Source: Ideonella sp.
Lineage (GTDB): Bacteria; Pseudomonadota; Gammaproteobacteria; Burkholderiales; Burkholderiaceae_C
Direction of reading: 5' to 3'
DNA: 64,000 bases
Assembly: GCA_016721465.1 (NCBI GenBank)
Contig: JADKIA010000008.1
Coordinates: 434,001 to 498,000, forward strand
Position 1 is the stretch's first letter; each line of letters opens with the position of its first letter. A program made the position numbers and the translations under genes. Positions 7,887-15,447 of the stretch are shown here, piece by piece. The notes under the pieces are model-generated. The model ran no database searches. It was given only the letters and a program-made list of their open reading frames with translations, and was not told the DNA's origin.

Positions 7887-8980
7887 TCGAGGATCTCGGG
7901 GGGGCCAATGGGCCAATGGGCCGGTGGAGGGGGCTGTTGGACCACGCGATCGGATCGCCGTGCGGCCAACGAGCGGCAGGCCGGGCAGGTGGGGCAGCCC
8001 ATGGGCATGTCGACAAGCCCTCCACGATAGACCTTGCCGCAGTGCTGGCACTTGAGCGATGTCAGCTTCCACTGCCTGGTGGCCGTGCTGCCCTGCCCTG
8101 GGGGGGCAATGGACAGGGCCTTCGGTGCGCAAGCGTCCACGCACAGGCCGCAGCCGACGCAACGCGACATCGCCAGCTGCAGCGAGGCCGGCGTCTTCGG
8201 CAGCGCCTGCGTTGCCGTGATGGCACCGGTCGGGCACAGGCGGGCACAGGCGCAGCAGCCATCGCACCGTGACGGCGCGAGCTGAACCGCCCAGAGTGCC
8301 GGCCCAGGGCCAAGCGAGTGCAGCCGGGCCACGGCTTCACGTCGACCGCCCGAGTCGGTCGGGCGCGCCGGCACCGCTGGCGCGGCGGCCGACGGCAGGC
8401 CCAGCCAGGCGCGGCGTGCTGGGCGATGCACGTCGGGCTCGGCGGATGGGCTGGCGATCGCGGCTGATGCAGCGCCGGGAGGGCCCGGTGCCGCGGCGCT
8501 GCTGAATTGCAGCGTCATGCCGCGTGCACCTCGCGCCCGCAAGGCCGCATTGACGGTCGACAGGCGTTGCGCCAATGTGGTGGTGGGTTGGCGTTCGCAG
8601 TGTGCGCAGCCGGTGTGGAGCACCAACAAGGTGACCACGCCGTCGGCATGCCAGCGCAGCAGGCTGGCCTCGTCCACCGCGTGCACACAAGGCCAACCGG
8701 CAACGCCCGCGGCAGGCGCACCGACCTTGTCACAGGCCAGGCGCAGCACCGGCCCGGCCATGGGGGCGGGCGACAACCGGGGCATCGTCCGCAGCGCCTG
8801 CAGGGCCTGGGTGGGGCAGGCGGGCAGGCACAGGCCGCATCCGTCGCAGCGCTCGGCATCGAAGCCCAGTCCCGCGCCGGACCAGGCCCAGGCCGCTCGC
8901 GGGCAACTGTCCACACAGGCCCGACAAGCCGCCTGGGAGGACCGCTGATGCACGCAGCGCGCGCCGTCGACGCTCAACAT
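7883..8980 (-). CDS. Polyferredoxin, four 4Fe-4S motifs with C-terminal zinc-ribbon-like Cys
   Basis: The 365-residue protein carries an N-terminal pair of ferredoxin motifs (CRACVDSCP; CDGCGLCLPACP) and a C-terminal pair (CDGCCACARLCP; CVGCGLCVDACAP). A Cys-rich tail (CQHCG ... CPTCPAC) resembles a zinc ribbon. The middle about 150 residues hold further isolated cysteines (GCAHCE) and a low-complexity linker. No signal peptide or membrane helix is seen, so it is probably cytoplasmic. It sits between the DMSO-reductase-like genes and the kinase. NapF-like assembly or electron-transfer roles are possible, but I cannot name one. ATG 8980 was chosen because the first ferredoxin domain begins right after it. 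Confidence 0.8.
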   Translation of the reverse strand: MLSVDGARCVHQRSSQAACRACVDSCPRAAWAWSGAGLGFDAERCDGCGLCLPACPTQALQALRTMPRLSPAPMAGPVLRLACDKVGAPAAGVAGWPCVHAVDEASLLRWHADGVVTLLVLHTGCAHCERQPTTTLAQRLSTVNAALRARGARGMTLQFSSAAAPGPPGAASAAIASPSAEPDVHRPARRAWLGLPSAAAPAVPARPTDSGGRREAVARLHSLGPGPALWAVQLAPSRCDGCCACARLCPTGAITATQALPKTPASLQLAMSRCVGCGLCVDACAPKALSIAPPGQGSTATRQWKLTSLKCQHCGKVYRGGLVDMPMGCPTCPACRSLAARRSDRVVQQPPPPAHWPIGPPEILE

Positions 8981-9042
8981 GGATGAATGGATCGCCGTGG
9001 TGATAGGGTGGGTCCGGTGATGCGGTTCGAACCAGGGACGAG

Positions 9043-9078
9043 AAAAGGGCGGGGTGTCACCACCGGGCAACACCCCGC
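9043..9078 (-). terminator. Candidate terminator between torD and the polyferredoxin gene
   Basis: On the minus strand a 9-bp stem GCGGGGTGT / ACACCCCGC with a 12-nt loop is followed by CCTTTTCT. It suggests that the structural operon ends here, or is attenuated, before the polyferredoxin and two-component genes. The T tract is short. Confidence 0.6.
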
Positions 9079-9121
9079 AAACACGAGCAAAGGCTGGCCG
9101 CCCGCTCGTTGAACCACCAAA

Positions 9122-9790
9122 TCAATCCGCCGCAGCAGCCGAAGCAGCCGAATCAGCCAACTGCGCCTGCAAGGTCAGCCCCGCGCGCAGCGTCAGCGCG
9201 GCCAGCGCGGCGTACACCGGTGTGGCGGCGCGCTCGGCCACCCGGGCAGCAAAGCGGGGCAGCCACACCATCAGATGCTGGTGCAGGAACTGTGCGGCCA
9301 CGGCCTGCTGCCCGCCATCGAGCAGCCGACCCAGGAACTCCAGTTGATGAGACAAATGGTCATCGGACATGCGGCGTCGATCGGCCACCATCGCACCGTG
9401 CTGTCGATAGAACTCGCGCACTGCAAAGGTGGGCCCTTGCATGACCAGATGGTCGTCATCGCACCAGACCGACTCGCACGGCGAGGCCCGCAGCGCATGG
9501 GTGAGGTAGATGTCGGCGTAATCGACGTCGAGCTCGTCTGCTGCGCGTTGGGGGTTGGCCTCGACATCGACGCGCAAGCGGGTCAGCGCCTGGGCCATGG
9601 CCTGCGCCTCGGCGCAGCGCGCCGGCACCGCCACGAGACCGCGCGGGAACCCCGCGGCATGGAGGGCCAACCAGGTGTCCGGACGGTGCTCGCTGGCATG
9701 CAGCCAGGCCAGGGTGCGCAGGTCTTCCGCGATGGCGCGCAGTGACCCGGGGGCCACTTCGGCGCTCGTGCAGGGCGGTGTCTGCACCAT
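9122..9790 (-). CDS. TorD/DmsD-family molybdoenzyme chaperone
   Basis: The 222-residue all-helical protein fits the TorD/DmsD family of cytoplasmic chaperones. These bind the Tat leader of molybdoenzymes and hold the apoenzyme for cofactor insertion. Visible features are EDLRTLAWLHAS, a YADIYLTHA helix and the family region PCESVWCDDDHLVMQGPTF, then HLSHQLEFLGRLL (about residue 145). The start ATG 9790 overlaps the stop of the DmsB-like gene (TGATG), indicating translational coupling. Its client should be the DmsA-like enzyme two genes upstream, which has a twin-arginine leader. Confidence 0.85.
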   Translation of the reverse strand: MVQTPPCTSAEVAPGSLRAIAEDLRTLAWLHASEHRPDTWLALHAAGFPRGLVAVPARCAEAQAMAQALTRLRVDVEANPQRAADELDVDYADIYLTHALRASPCESVWCDDDHLVMQGPTFAVREFYRQHGAMVADRRRMSDDHLSHQLEFLGRLLDGGQQAVAAQFLHQHLMVWLPRFAARVAERAATPVYAALAALTLRAGLTLQAQLADSAASAAAAD

Positions 9791-10479
9791 CACTCCACCA
9801 TGCCTTGCGGATGGGCCACGAAGACGATCGAGGGCCCGGTGAGCTTGGGATCGGCCATGTGCTTGACCTGCCCGACCACGGTGTTGTTGGGGCCCACGGC
9901 CTTGGTCTGCCAGGTGCCGGCACGCAATTCGTCGATGGGCGCGAAGTCGAGCACGCGCATCATGCAGGCCATGACGCAGTAGGGCTTGCGGCCGGCGTCG
10001 ATCTCGTCCACACAGCCATTGCACTTCTTCACCAGGTTGTCCGACGGGTCGTACTGCGGTGCGCCGTACGGGCAGGCGGCCTCGCAACGGCGGCAGCCGA
10101 TGCACAGCGTGGAATCGATGTCGACGATGCCGTTGTCGGCCCGCTTCCAGATGGCGCCAGTGGGGCAGGTCGGCAGGCAAGCCGGCTCGGCGCAGTGGTT
10201 GCACGACATGTTCACCTTGTAGGCAAACACGTCCGGAAAGCTGCCCCCTTCGACAGACATCACGCGGCGAAAACGCGGCCCGGGCGCCAGGCCGTTCTTG
10301 TCCTTGCAGGCGATCTCACAGGCACGGCAGCCGATGCAGTCCATGTTGTTGTGCACGAAGCCGAGCTGCTTGGCCGGCTTCACCGGCTCGTAGGTGGTGG
10401 CGTCGCGTCGGGCCTGGGCCTCGGGCACAGCGGCCTTGGCGTCGGCCCCGAGCTTGCGGATGACAAGTTTCTCAGCCAT
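9790..10479 (-). CDS. DmsB-like four-cluster ferredoxin subunit
   Basis: The 229-residue protein has the four Cys groups of the DMSO reductase family electron-transfer subunit. These are CIGCRACEIACK (about residue 48), CNHCAEPACLPTCP, CIGCRRCEAACP and CNGCVDEIDAGRKPYCVMAC. Such subunits pass electrons to the molybdopterin subunit and travel with it through the Tat pathway, having no leader of their own. It lies 47 bp after the dmsA-like gene and overlaps torD. No DmsC-type membrane anchor gene follows, so its electron donor must be something else, plausibly the pentahaem cytochrome in the same operon. Confidence 0.88.
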   Translation of the reverse strand: MAEKLVIRKLGADAKAAVPEAQARRDATTYEPVKPAKQLGFVHNNMDCIGCRACEIACKDKNGLAPGPRFRRVMSVEGGSFPDVFAYKVNMSCNHCAEPACLPTCPTGAIWKRADNGIVDIDSTLCIGCRRCEAACPYGAPQYDPSDNLVKKCNGCVDEIDAGRKPYCVMACMMRVLDFAPIDELRAGTWQTKAVGPNNTVVGQVKHMADPKLTGPSIVFVAHPQGMVE

Positions 10480-10526
10480 GTCGTCTCTCAGTTGAATGCG
10501 CAGGGGCCGGTCCGGCCTCGGAGCGC

Positions 10527-13094
10527 TCAGTAGTCACGGCGGAAAACGCCAGACCGCGCGGTGGCCAGTTGGTCCCAGCCAGGGCGGTGCACCAGATCGG
10601 TCTTGCGGATGTTGACCAGCACGGTGTTGTAGGCAAACGCACCGGCCGGGCTGGGCTCGTCGAGTGTCAGGAAGTCGGGGTTGCCCGAGCGGTCCACGCC
10701 ATTGGCGTCCAGATCCATCCACGCGCCTTCGTACAACACGGCCGTGCTGGGCATCAGGCGCTCGGTGACGTAGGCCAGCACCACGCAGCGGCCGCGCTCG
10801 TTCCAGACCTCCACCGTGTCGCCGGTGACGATGCCCATGCGTTTGGCATCGCTGGCGTTGATGGTCACCTCCTGGTTGCAGGTCTCGCGCAGCCAGGGGA
10901 TGTTGTGATAGATCGAATGCGTGCGCTCGCGCGGGTGCGGCGTGACCAGGTGGAACGGGAACTCCTTGGCCTTGGGATGGTTCAGCGACTCGAAGGGCTC
11001 GATCCACTTGGGGATGGCCGGGATCGGGTAGCCGTACTGGGTCTGGGTCCAGTCCTTGATGCCGGCCAGGTAGGGCGAGAAGATCTCGATCTTGCCCGAG
11101 CTGGTCTCGAATTTCTCGCCCTTTTCGATCTGGGCACGGAAGGCGACCAGCGGCTCCTTGAAAGTGAACTTGTAGACGCCGTGCTTTTTGAAGTCGGCCC
11201 AGCTCATGGTCACTCCCTGGTGGCGCTTGACCTTGTCCCACCAGGCGACCAGATAGGCCTCGTCCACCACGTCGGACTTGCGGAAGTACTCGCGCGTGGC
11301 GCGCGGGTTGTAGCGCTTGCCGAAGCCCTTGAGCTTGGGGTCGAGCTTCTCGAGCCTGTAGGCCAGTTCGGTGAAGACCTGGAAATCGGTCTTGCTCTCC
11401 CCCAGCGGCTCGATCACCTTGGGCCGGTGGATGTAGTAGTGGCCCTTGTACCAGGGCAAGGCCACGTCATGACGCTCGAAGTGGGTGGCAATCGGAAACA
11501 GCACGTCGGCCCACAGGCCAGAGGGCGTGATGGTGGCGTCCATGCACACCACCAACTCCAGCTTCTTGATGGCCTCGATCTCCTTGTTGATGTTGGTGAG
11601 CTGGTTGAACCAGTCCGAGCCCTGCCAGAAGATGGCCTTGATGTTGGGGATCTTGCCGTCCAGTGCGTCGTCGCGCGGCCAGAGTCCAATCTCCTCACGT
11701 TTGAGGTTGGGGTAGTGGATGACGCAGTGCGCCCAGCGGTCGGACTTGATCGAGCCGAACCAGATGTTGGCGTTCTCGTCGTAGGGGTAGGCCGTCGACT
11801 CGGAATGCCAGGCCTTGCCCACGCCCTCGGCGCAGCCGCCCAGCTTGCCGATGTTGCCAGTCATGGCCTGCAGCGCGGCGGCCATGCGGTTGTACTGCTC
11901 GCCATAGGAGGCGCGGCCCGGCGCCCACGAGGCCTTCAGCGCGGCCGGCTTGGTACCGGCGTACAGGCGCGCCAGCTTGCGGATGTCTTCGGCCTTGACG
12001 CCACAAAGGGCAGCGGCCCATTCCGCGGTCTTGGGCACGCCGTCGCTGGTGCCCAGGATGTAGTCCTTGAAGTTTTCCTTGTCGGCATGCTCCTTGGGCA
12101 TGGTGCCGCGGTCCATGCCAAGGGTGAACTTGTCGATGAACGCCTGGTCGTGCAGGTTCTCGCTGAACAGCGTGTGGGCCATGCCGGCCATCATGGCCGC
12201 GTCGGTGCCGGGCTTGATCGGGATCCACCAGGCGTCGTAGACGGCGGCCGAGTCGGTGTACTGCGGGTCCACCAGCACGAACTTGCAGCCGCGCTGCTTG
12301 GCCATGCGCATGTAGTAGAAGGTGTTGCCGCCGTGGAAGGTGTAGGCCGGGTTCCAGCCCCACATGATGATCAGCTTGCTGTGGGCGTAGGCATCGTCCT
12401 CGTTGCCGTCCTCGATGGTGCCGAAGGTGATGCGGCTGCTGAAGGTGGTGCCCTGGTAGCTCGGCACGCTCCACGAGTTGGTGCGGCAGCCGAACATGCC
12501 GAGGAAGCGGCCCAGCAGGCCCTCGATCTGGTCGCTCTTGTGCAGCACGCCGTAGCTCGCACCGGCATAGCTCTGGTCGAGGATGGCGGTGGGGCCGTAG
12601 GTGGCCTTCAGCTGCGTCATCTTCTTGGCCACGAAGTCCAGCGCTTCGTCCCACGAAACGCGCTTGAACTTTCCCTCGCCGCGTTCGCCCACGCGGATCA
12701 TGGGGTACAGCAGCCGCTCGGGCGAGTACAGGCGCGAGCGGTACGAGCGGCCACGCAGGCAGGCGCGCAACTGCGGCTCTTCGATGGTGTCCTTGCCGAA
12801 AAAGCCGCCTTTCTGATAGCGCCCATCGTCGGTGGACAAGCGGACGATCACATCGCCCTTCTTGTGGGCCACCAACATGTGGCGCGAGCCGCAGTTGTGC
12901 GCGCAGGACGTGACCACCGTGGTCAACTCGTCGTCGGTGGGGTAGGGTGCGTAGGCGAAGGCCTTGGCGTCCTGGGTGGCGGTCGCGCCAACGCCCACCA
13001 GGCCGGTGGCGCCGACCAGCTTCAGGAAGTCACGCCGGTCGGTGGCCAATTCGGGCAAGGGGTGGTCGAGGCTGGCTTGGTCGTCTGCGCTCAT
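10527..13094 (-). CDS. DmsA-like Tat-exported molybdopterin oxidoreductase
   Basis: The 855-residue enzyme starts with a twin-arginine leader (TDRRDFLKLVG, residues 18-28). The molybdopterin body resembles DmsA/YnfE: LRACLRGRSYRSRLYSPERL, YPMIRVGERGEGKF, and near the end EGAWMDLDANGVDRSGN. The expected FS0 cluster ligands read C64-x3-C68-x3-H72-x39-C112, so the third Cys is His. This is unusual for DmsA, which has Cys there. The true substrate (a sulfoxide, N-oxide, sulfur or other oxyanion) cannot be told from sequence. The start ATG 13094 overlaps the cytochrome stop. The enzyme should be periplasmic with the DmsB-like subunit and matured by the TorD-like protein. Confidence 0.88.
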   Translation of the reverse strand: MSADDQASLDHPLPELATDRRDFLKLVGATGLVGVGATATQDAKAFAYAPYPTDDELTTVVTSCAHNCGSRHMLVAHKKGDVIVRLSTDDGRYQKGGFFGKDTIEEPQLRACLRGRSYRSRLYSPERLLYPMIRVGERGEGKFKRVSWDEALDFVAKKMTQLKATYGPTAILDQSYAGASYGVLHKSDQIEGLLGRFLGMFGCRTNSWSVPSYQGTTFSSRITFGTIEDGNEDDAYAHSKLIIMWGWNPAYTFHGGNTFYYMRMAKQRGCKFVLVDPQYTDSAAVYDAWWIPIKPGTDAAMMAGMAHTLFSENLHDQAFIDKFTLGMDRGTMPKEHADKENFKDYILGTSDGVPKTAEWAAALCGVKAEDIRKLARLYAGTKPAALKASWAPGRASYGEQYNRMAAALQAMTGNIGKLGGCAEGVGKAWHSESTAYPYDENANIWFGSIKSDRWAHCVIHYPNLKREEIGLWPRDDALDGKIPNIKAIFWQGSDWFNQLTNINKEIEAIKKLELVVCMDATITPSGLWADVLFPIATHFERHDVALPWYKGHYYIHRPKVIEPLGESKTDFQVFTELAYRLEKLDPKLKGFGKRYNPRATREYFRKSDVVDEAYLVAWWDKVKRHQGVTMSWADFKKHGVYKFTFKEPLVAFRAQIEKGEKFETSSGKIEIFSPYLAGIKDWTQTQYGYPIPAIPKWIEPFESLNHPKAKEFPFHLVTPHPRERTHSIYHNIPWLRETCNQEVTINASDAKRMGIVTGDTVEVWNERGRCVVLAYVTERLMPSTAVLYEGAWMDLDANGVDRSGNPDFLTLDEPSPAGAFAYNTVLVNIRKTDLVHRPGWDQLATARSGVFRRDY

Positions 13095-13936
13095 GGCGTG
13101 CCCTTGCTGGCGGTCGGGACCGCACTGGTGGTCGTGTTCGGGAGACGGAAGCGAGGCTCCGACTGCGTGGGCCGCTGCTGTGCCCAGTCGGGAACGCTGC
13201 TGTCCATGCCGTCCCATGCATGGCGCGGGTAGGGGTAGTGGGTGCGGTACCACGCGCGGCCGCCGTGGCAGCCGTAGCACACGTCGCCATTGCCGGCGGA
13301 GGCTGTCTCGATGGCGTCGGCCTTGAGGTAGTTCACCTGATGCCGTGCGGTGCGGATCGCCGCGTGGCACAGCAGGCAGTTGTTCTGGAACGTCTCCTTG
13401 CTCTTGGGCCAGGGTTCGGGCATGCCCATCACGGTGAAGTTCATCTGACCATGGCACTTCAGGCAGGTGGTTTCCGCATTCACGGTCTTGCGCAAGGGGA
13501 AGCCGCCTTCGCGCTGCGAAGTCGCCGAATTCAGTGGATGCCTGTCGCGCGGATCGTTGCCCTCATGACAGGTGTTGCAGCGCAAATCCATCAGGCTGGT
13601 GGCCAGTGGCGTGCTGAGGTGGCGCCGATGAAAGGTCTCCTGCGTACCCTGGTAGGTGCTGGTCTGCTGGTACCAGGCGAGCGCCGTCTTGGCGTTCACG
13701 CCAGCGGGCGAATGCTCGCGAACAGACGGCCGCAGCACCTCGGCATGGCAGGCCAGGCATTGCGCATCGGTGGCCTGGGCGATGGCCGGCTTGAAGTGGA
13801 TCGCGTCGTAGCGCGCGCGCTGGTAGTCCACAGCGGGCGCGGCGTAGCCCGCACCGGTCAATACCAGGGCAGCCATGACCAAGGCAAGAAACGCACGAGC
13901 AGCAGCCCAAACGGGCGGCGGCGCACTGTGATGCAT
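13091..13936 (-). CDS. Periplasmic pentahaem cytochrome c
   Basis: The 281-residue protein has an N-terminal hydrophobic segment (AFLALVMAALVLTGAGYA) ending in a likely signal-peptidase site, and five CxxCH haem-binding sites: CLACH, CNTCH, CLKCH, CLLCH and CYGCH. No further membrane helix is visible, so it is probably soluble or anchored only by its leader. A GGAG ribosome site lies about 8 bp before ATG 13936. It is translationally coupled to the DmsA-like gene. It probably carries electrons between the membrane quinol pool or another cytochrome and the molybdoenzyme, replacing the usual DmsC anchor; this is inference from gene order. Confidence 0.87.
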   Translation of the reverse strand: MHHSAPPPVWAAARAFLALVMAALVLTGAGYAAPAVDYQRARYDAIHFKPAIAQATDAQCLACHAEVLRPSVREHSPAGVNAKTALAWYQQTSTYQGTQETFHRRHLSTPLATSLMDLRCNTCHEGNDPRDRHPLNSATSQREGGFPLRKTVNAETTCLKCHGQMNFTVMGMPEPWPKSKETFQNNCLLCHAAIRTARHQVNYLKADAIETASAGNGDVCYGCHGGRAWYRTHYPYPRHAWDGMDSSVPDWAQQRPTQSEPRFRLPNTTTSAVPTASKGTP

Positions 13937-14038
13937 GGGGTCTCCTTCGGACCGGGAACTGCGGCCTCTTCGTGAAGCGGGCCCTCCCTGAGGACAACTC
14001 AAGGACGAGCCCGCCCGGGGCTGATACAGGCGGGAGGC

Positions 14039-14623
14039 TTACTTCTTGCCTTCCATGCCAGACATCCCCTTCTGGCCTTCCATGCCAGACATGCCGCTCA
14101 TGCCCTTCTGGCCCTGCATGCCGCTCATGCCGGACATGCCTTTCTGGCCTTCCATGCCGGACATGCCGCTCATGCCCTTCTGGCCCTGCATGCCGCTCAT
14201 GCCGGACATGCCCTTCTGGCCTTCCATGCCGGACATACCGGACATGCCTTGCTGCCCACTCTTCTTGACCCGCTTCTTGGCCTTGGCCTTGGTCTTGCCT
14301 TCCATGCCACTCATGCCGGACATGCCCTTCTGGCCTTCCATGCCCGACATGCCACTCATGCCCTTCTGGCCTTCCATGCCCGACATGCCGGCCATGCCCT
14401 TTTGGCCCTGCATGCCGCTCATGCCTTTCTGGCCTTCCATACCCGACATGCCACTCATGCCCTTCTGGCCTTCCATGCCCGACATGCCGGCCATGCCATT
14501 CTGGCCCTGCATGCCACTCATGCCGGCCATGCCCTTCTGGTCGGCGGCTGCTTGCGCGTGGGCACTGGAAACGAGGGCGGCCATCACCGTCAAGGCGGCT
14601 GCAACTTTGCTGATCTGCTTCAT
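14039..14623 (-). CDS. Secreted Met/Gly-rich tandem-repeat protein
   Basis: The 194-residue protein has a clear signal peptide (MKQISKVAAALTVMAALVSSAHAQA). After it, nearly all the sequence is tandem copies of a 12-residue unit close to MSGMSGMEGQKG, with Q/E and S/A variants. A single basic stretch (KTKAKAKKRVKK, about residue 112) interrupts it. The DNA is a matching 36-bp tandem repeat. Methionine makes up about a quarter of the mature protein, far above normal. Met-rich periplasmic segments in other proteins bind Cu(I) or scavenge oxidants; either role is possible here but unproven. It lies about 100 bp before the pentahaem cytochrome gene on the same strand, so it is probably part of the same operon. 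Confidence 0.78.
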   Translation of the reverse strand: MKQISKVAAALTVMAALVSSAHAQAAADQKGMAGMSGMQGQNGMAGMSGMEGQKGMSGMSGMEGQKGMSGMQGQKGMAGMSGMEGQKGMSGMSGMEGQKGMSGMSGMEGKTKAKAKKRVKKSGQQGMSGMSGMEGQKGMSGMSGMQGQKGMSGMSGMEGQKGMSGMSGMQGQKGMSGMSGMEGQKGMSGMEGKK

Positions 14624-14754
14624 CTGTTTTCTCCGTCTGGTTCAAGAAAATCGGGTCGAATGACCCCTGTGCCCGCAATGGCGACGCGCCAGTGCAAGGC
14701 CATCACCGCGACCGGCCCGTGCCGGTGCGCGTTGAACTCCAGAAGCCGTGGCAT

Positions 14755-15108
14755 TCACGGGCGGGCTTGGCCATGCAGGGAACGCAGGTCGTAACGACCG
14801 GGCATGCCGGGCTGGAACAGTGGCGAGTACCAGCGCCCTTGCTCGGCGGCGACACGCTCGATCTGGCCCGGCCATGGGCGCTCGATGCCGGCCAGGCGTT
14901 GCTGGCGTGAATCGGCGTCGTCCGCAGACGCAGCCACGGTGGGCGCGGCTTCGGGGCGACGGTCGGGTGTCAGGCCGGCCACCCAGGGCGCTGCCCGAGG
15001 CGTTTGTGCGGTTTGTGCGCTCGCCTCGGGTGCCTGCGTGATGGCGAGCATGGCCGCTGCCAGGGCCAACGCCACCGGCCATGGATCGAGGCGCTTGAGC
15101 TTCTTCAT
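14755..15108 (-). CDS. Small exported protein of unknown function
   Basis: The 117-residue product begins with a signal peptide (MKKLKRLDPWPVALALAAAM, cleavage after ASA). The mature part is Pro/Ala-rich and ends in a distinctive GRWYSPLFQPGMPGRYDLR segment. I do not recognise the family. It is the first gene downstream of the sigma-54 promoter at 15120-15135. If that promoter starts where expected (about 15109), the ATG at 15108 would be almost the first codon of the transcript. The gene would then be leaderless, or its start or the promoter call is wrong. Confidence 0.6.
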   Translation of the reverse strand: MKKLKRLDPWPVALALAAAMLAITQAPEASAQTAQTPRAAPWVAGLTPDRRPEAAPTVAASADDADSRQQRLAGIERPWPGQIERVAAEQGRWYSPLFQPGMPGRYDLRSLHGQARP

Positions 15109-15119
15109 GCCCAAGGACC

Positions 15120-15135
15120 CGCAAGCCGCGTGCCG
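15120..15135 (-). promoter_or_regulatory. Sigma-54 (-24/-12) promoter
   Basis: Read on the minus strand: CGGCACG-CGGC-TTGCG. It matches the consensus TGGCACG-N4-TTGCA with the invariant GG and GC exactly 10 nt apart. It points toward the small exported protein, repeat protein, cytochrome and DMSO-reductase-like genes, and an NtrC-type activator is encoded at the far end of the island. Confidence 0.75.
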
Positions 15136-15199
15136 CCATGGCGGTGCAGCCCAATGCCCGCCGAATCAAGGACTTAGCGGTGGCAGGGGCGGTTTCGAC

Positions 15200-15214
15200 C
15201 TGTCAGCCTGGCAG
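15200..15214. promoter_or_regulatory. Candidate enhancer half 1 for the NtrC-type regulator
   Basis: CTGTCAGCCTGGCAG is an imperfect palindrome of the same form as the next site. Its centre lies 86 bp upstream of the -12 element. Confidence 0.55.
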
Positions 15215-15220
15215 GCCGAC

Positions 15221-15235
15221 CTGCCAAATTGGCAG
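15221..15235. promoter_or_regulatory. Candidate enhancer half 2 for the NtrC-type regulator
   Basis: CTGCCAAATTGGCAG is a perfect palindrome of 7-bp arms. Its centre is 21 bp (two helical turns) from the first site, so both would face the same side of the DNA. This is the arrangement expected for cooperative enhancer binding. The rest of the 339-bp gap (15109-15447) shows no gene. Confidence 0.6.
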
Positions 15236-15447
15236 CCAGGCCGCGCAGTGTCCGGCGGGCCCGGTGATTCAGCGCCGCGATCGGCGCCGGGCAGTGGCAT
15301 GGCGAGCACCGGGCCAATGGATTCCAGGATCCCAGTGGGTCGCTGTGCATGGAATCAAGCCCCGGATCCTGTCGAGCGCATCCGATCGGTCCGCGATGCA
15401 GCCTAGACTGCCAGGTTTCAGCCCACGAATTCGCAGGAGACCACACC

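Noticed and set aside
10569..13232. An 887-codon open frame antisense to the DmsA-like gene
   Set aside because: It is a GC-rich shadow frame. The opposite strand encodes a clearly conserved molybdoenzyme with Tat leader and family motifs, while this frame has no recognisable domain.
14039..14623. 36-bp tandem repeats as a possible CRISPR array
   Set aside because: The repeats are contiguous, without unique spacers, and encode a continuous Met/Gly repeat protein with a signal peptide.
14641..14700. A second sigma-54-like site before the Met-rich gene
   Set aside because: The GG and GC elements are two bases too far apart, so it does not fit the strict -24/-12 spacing.
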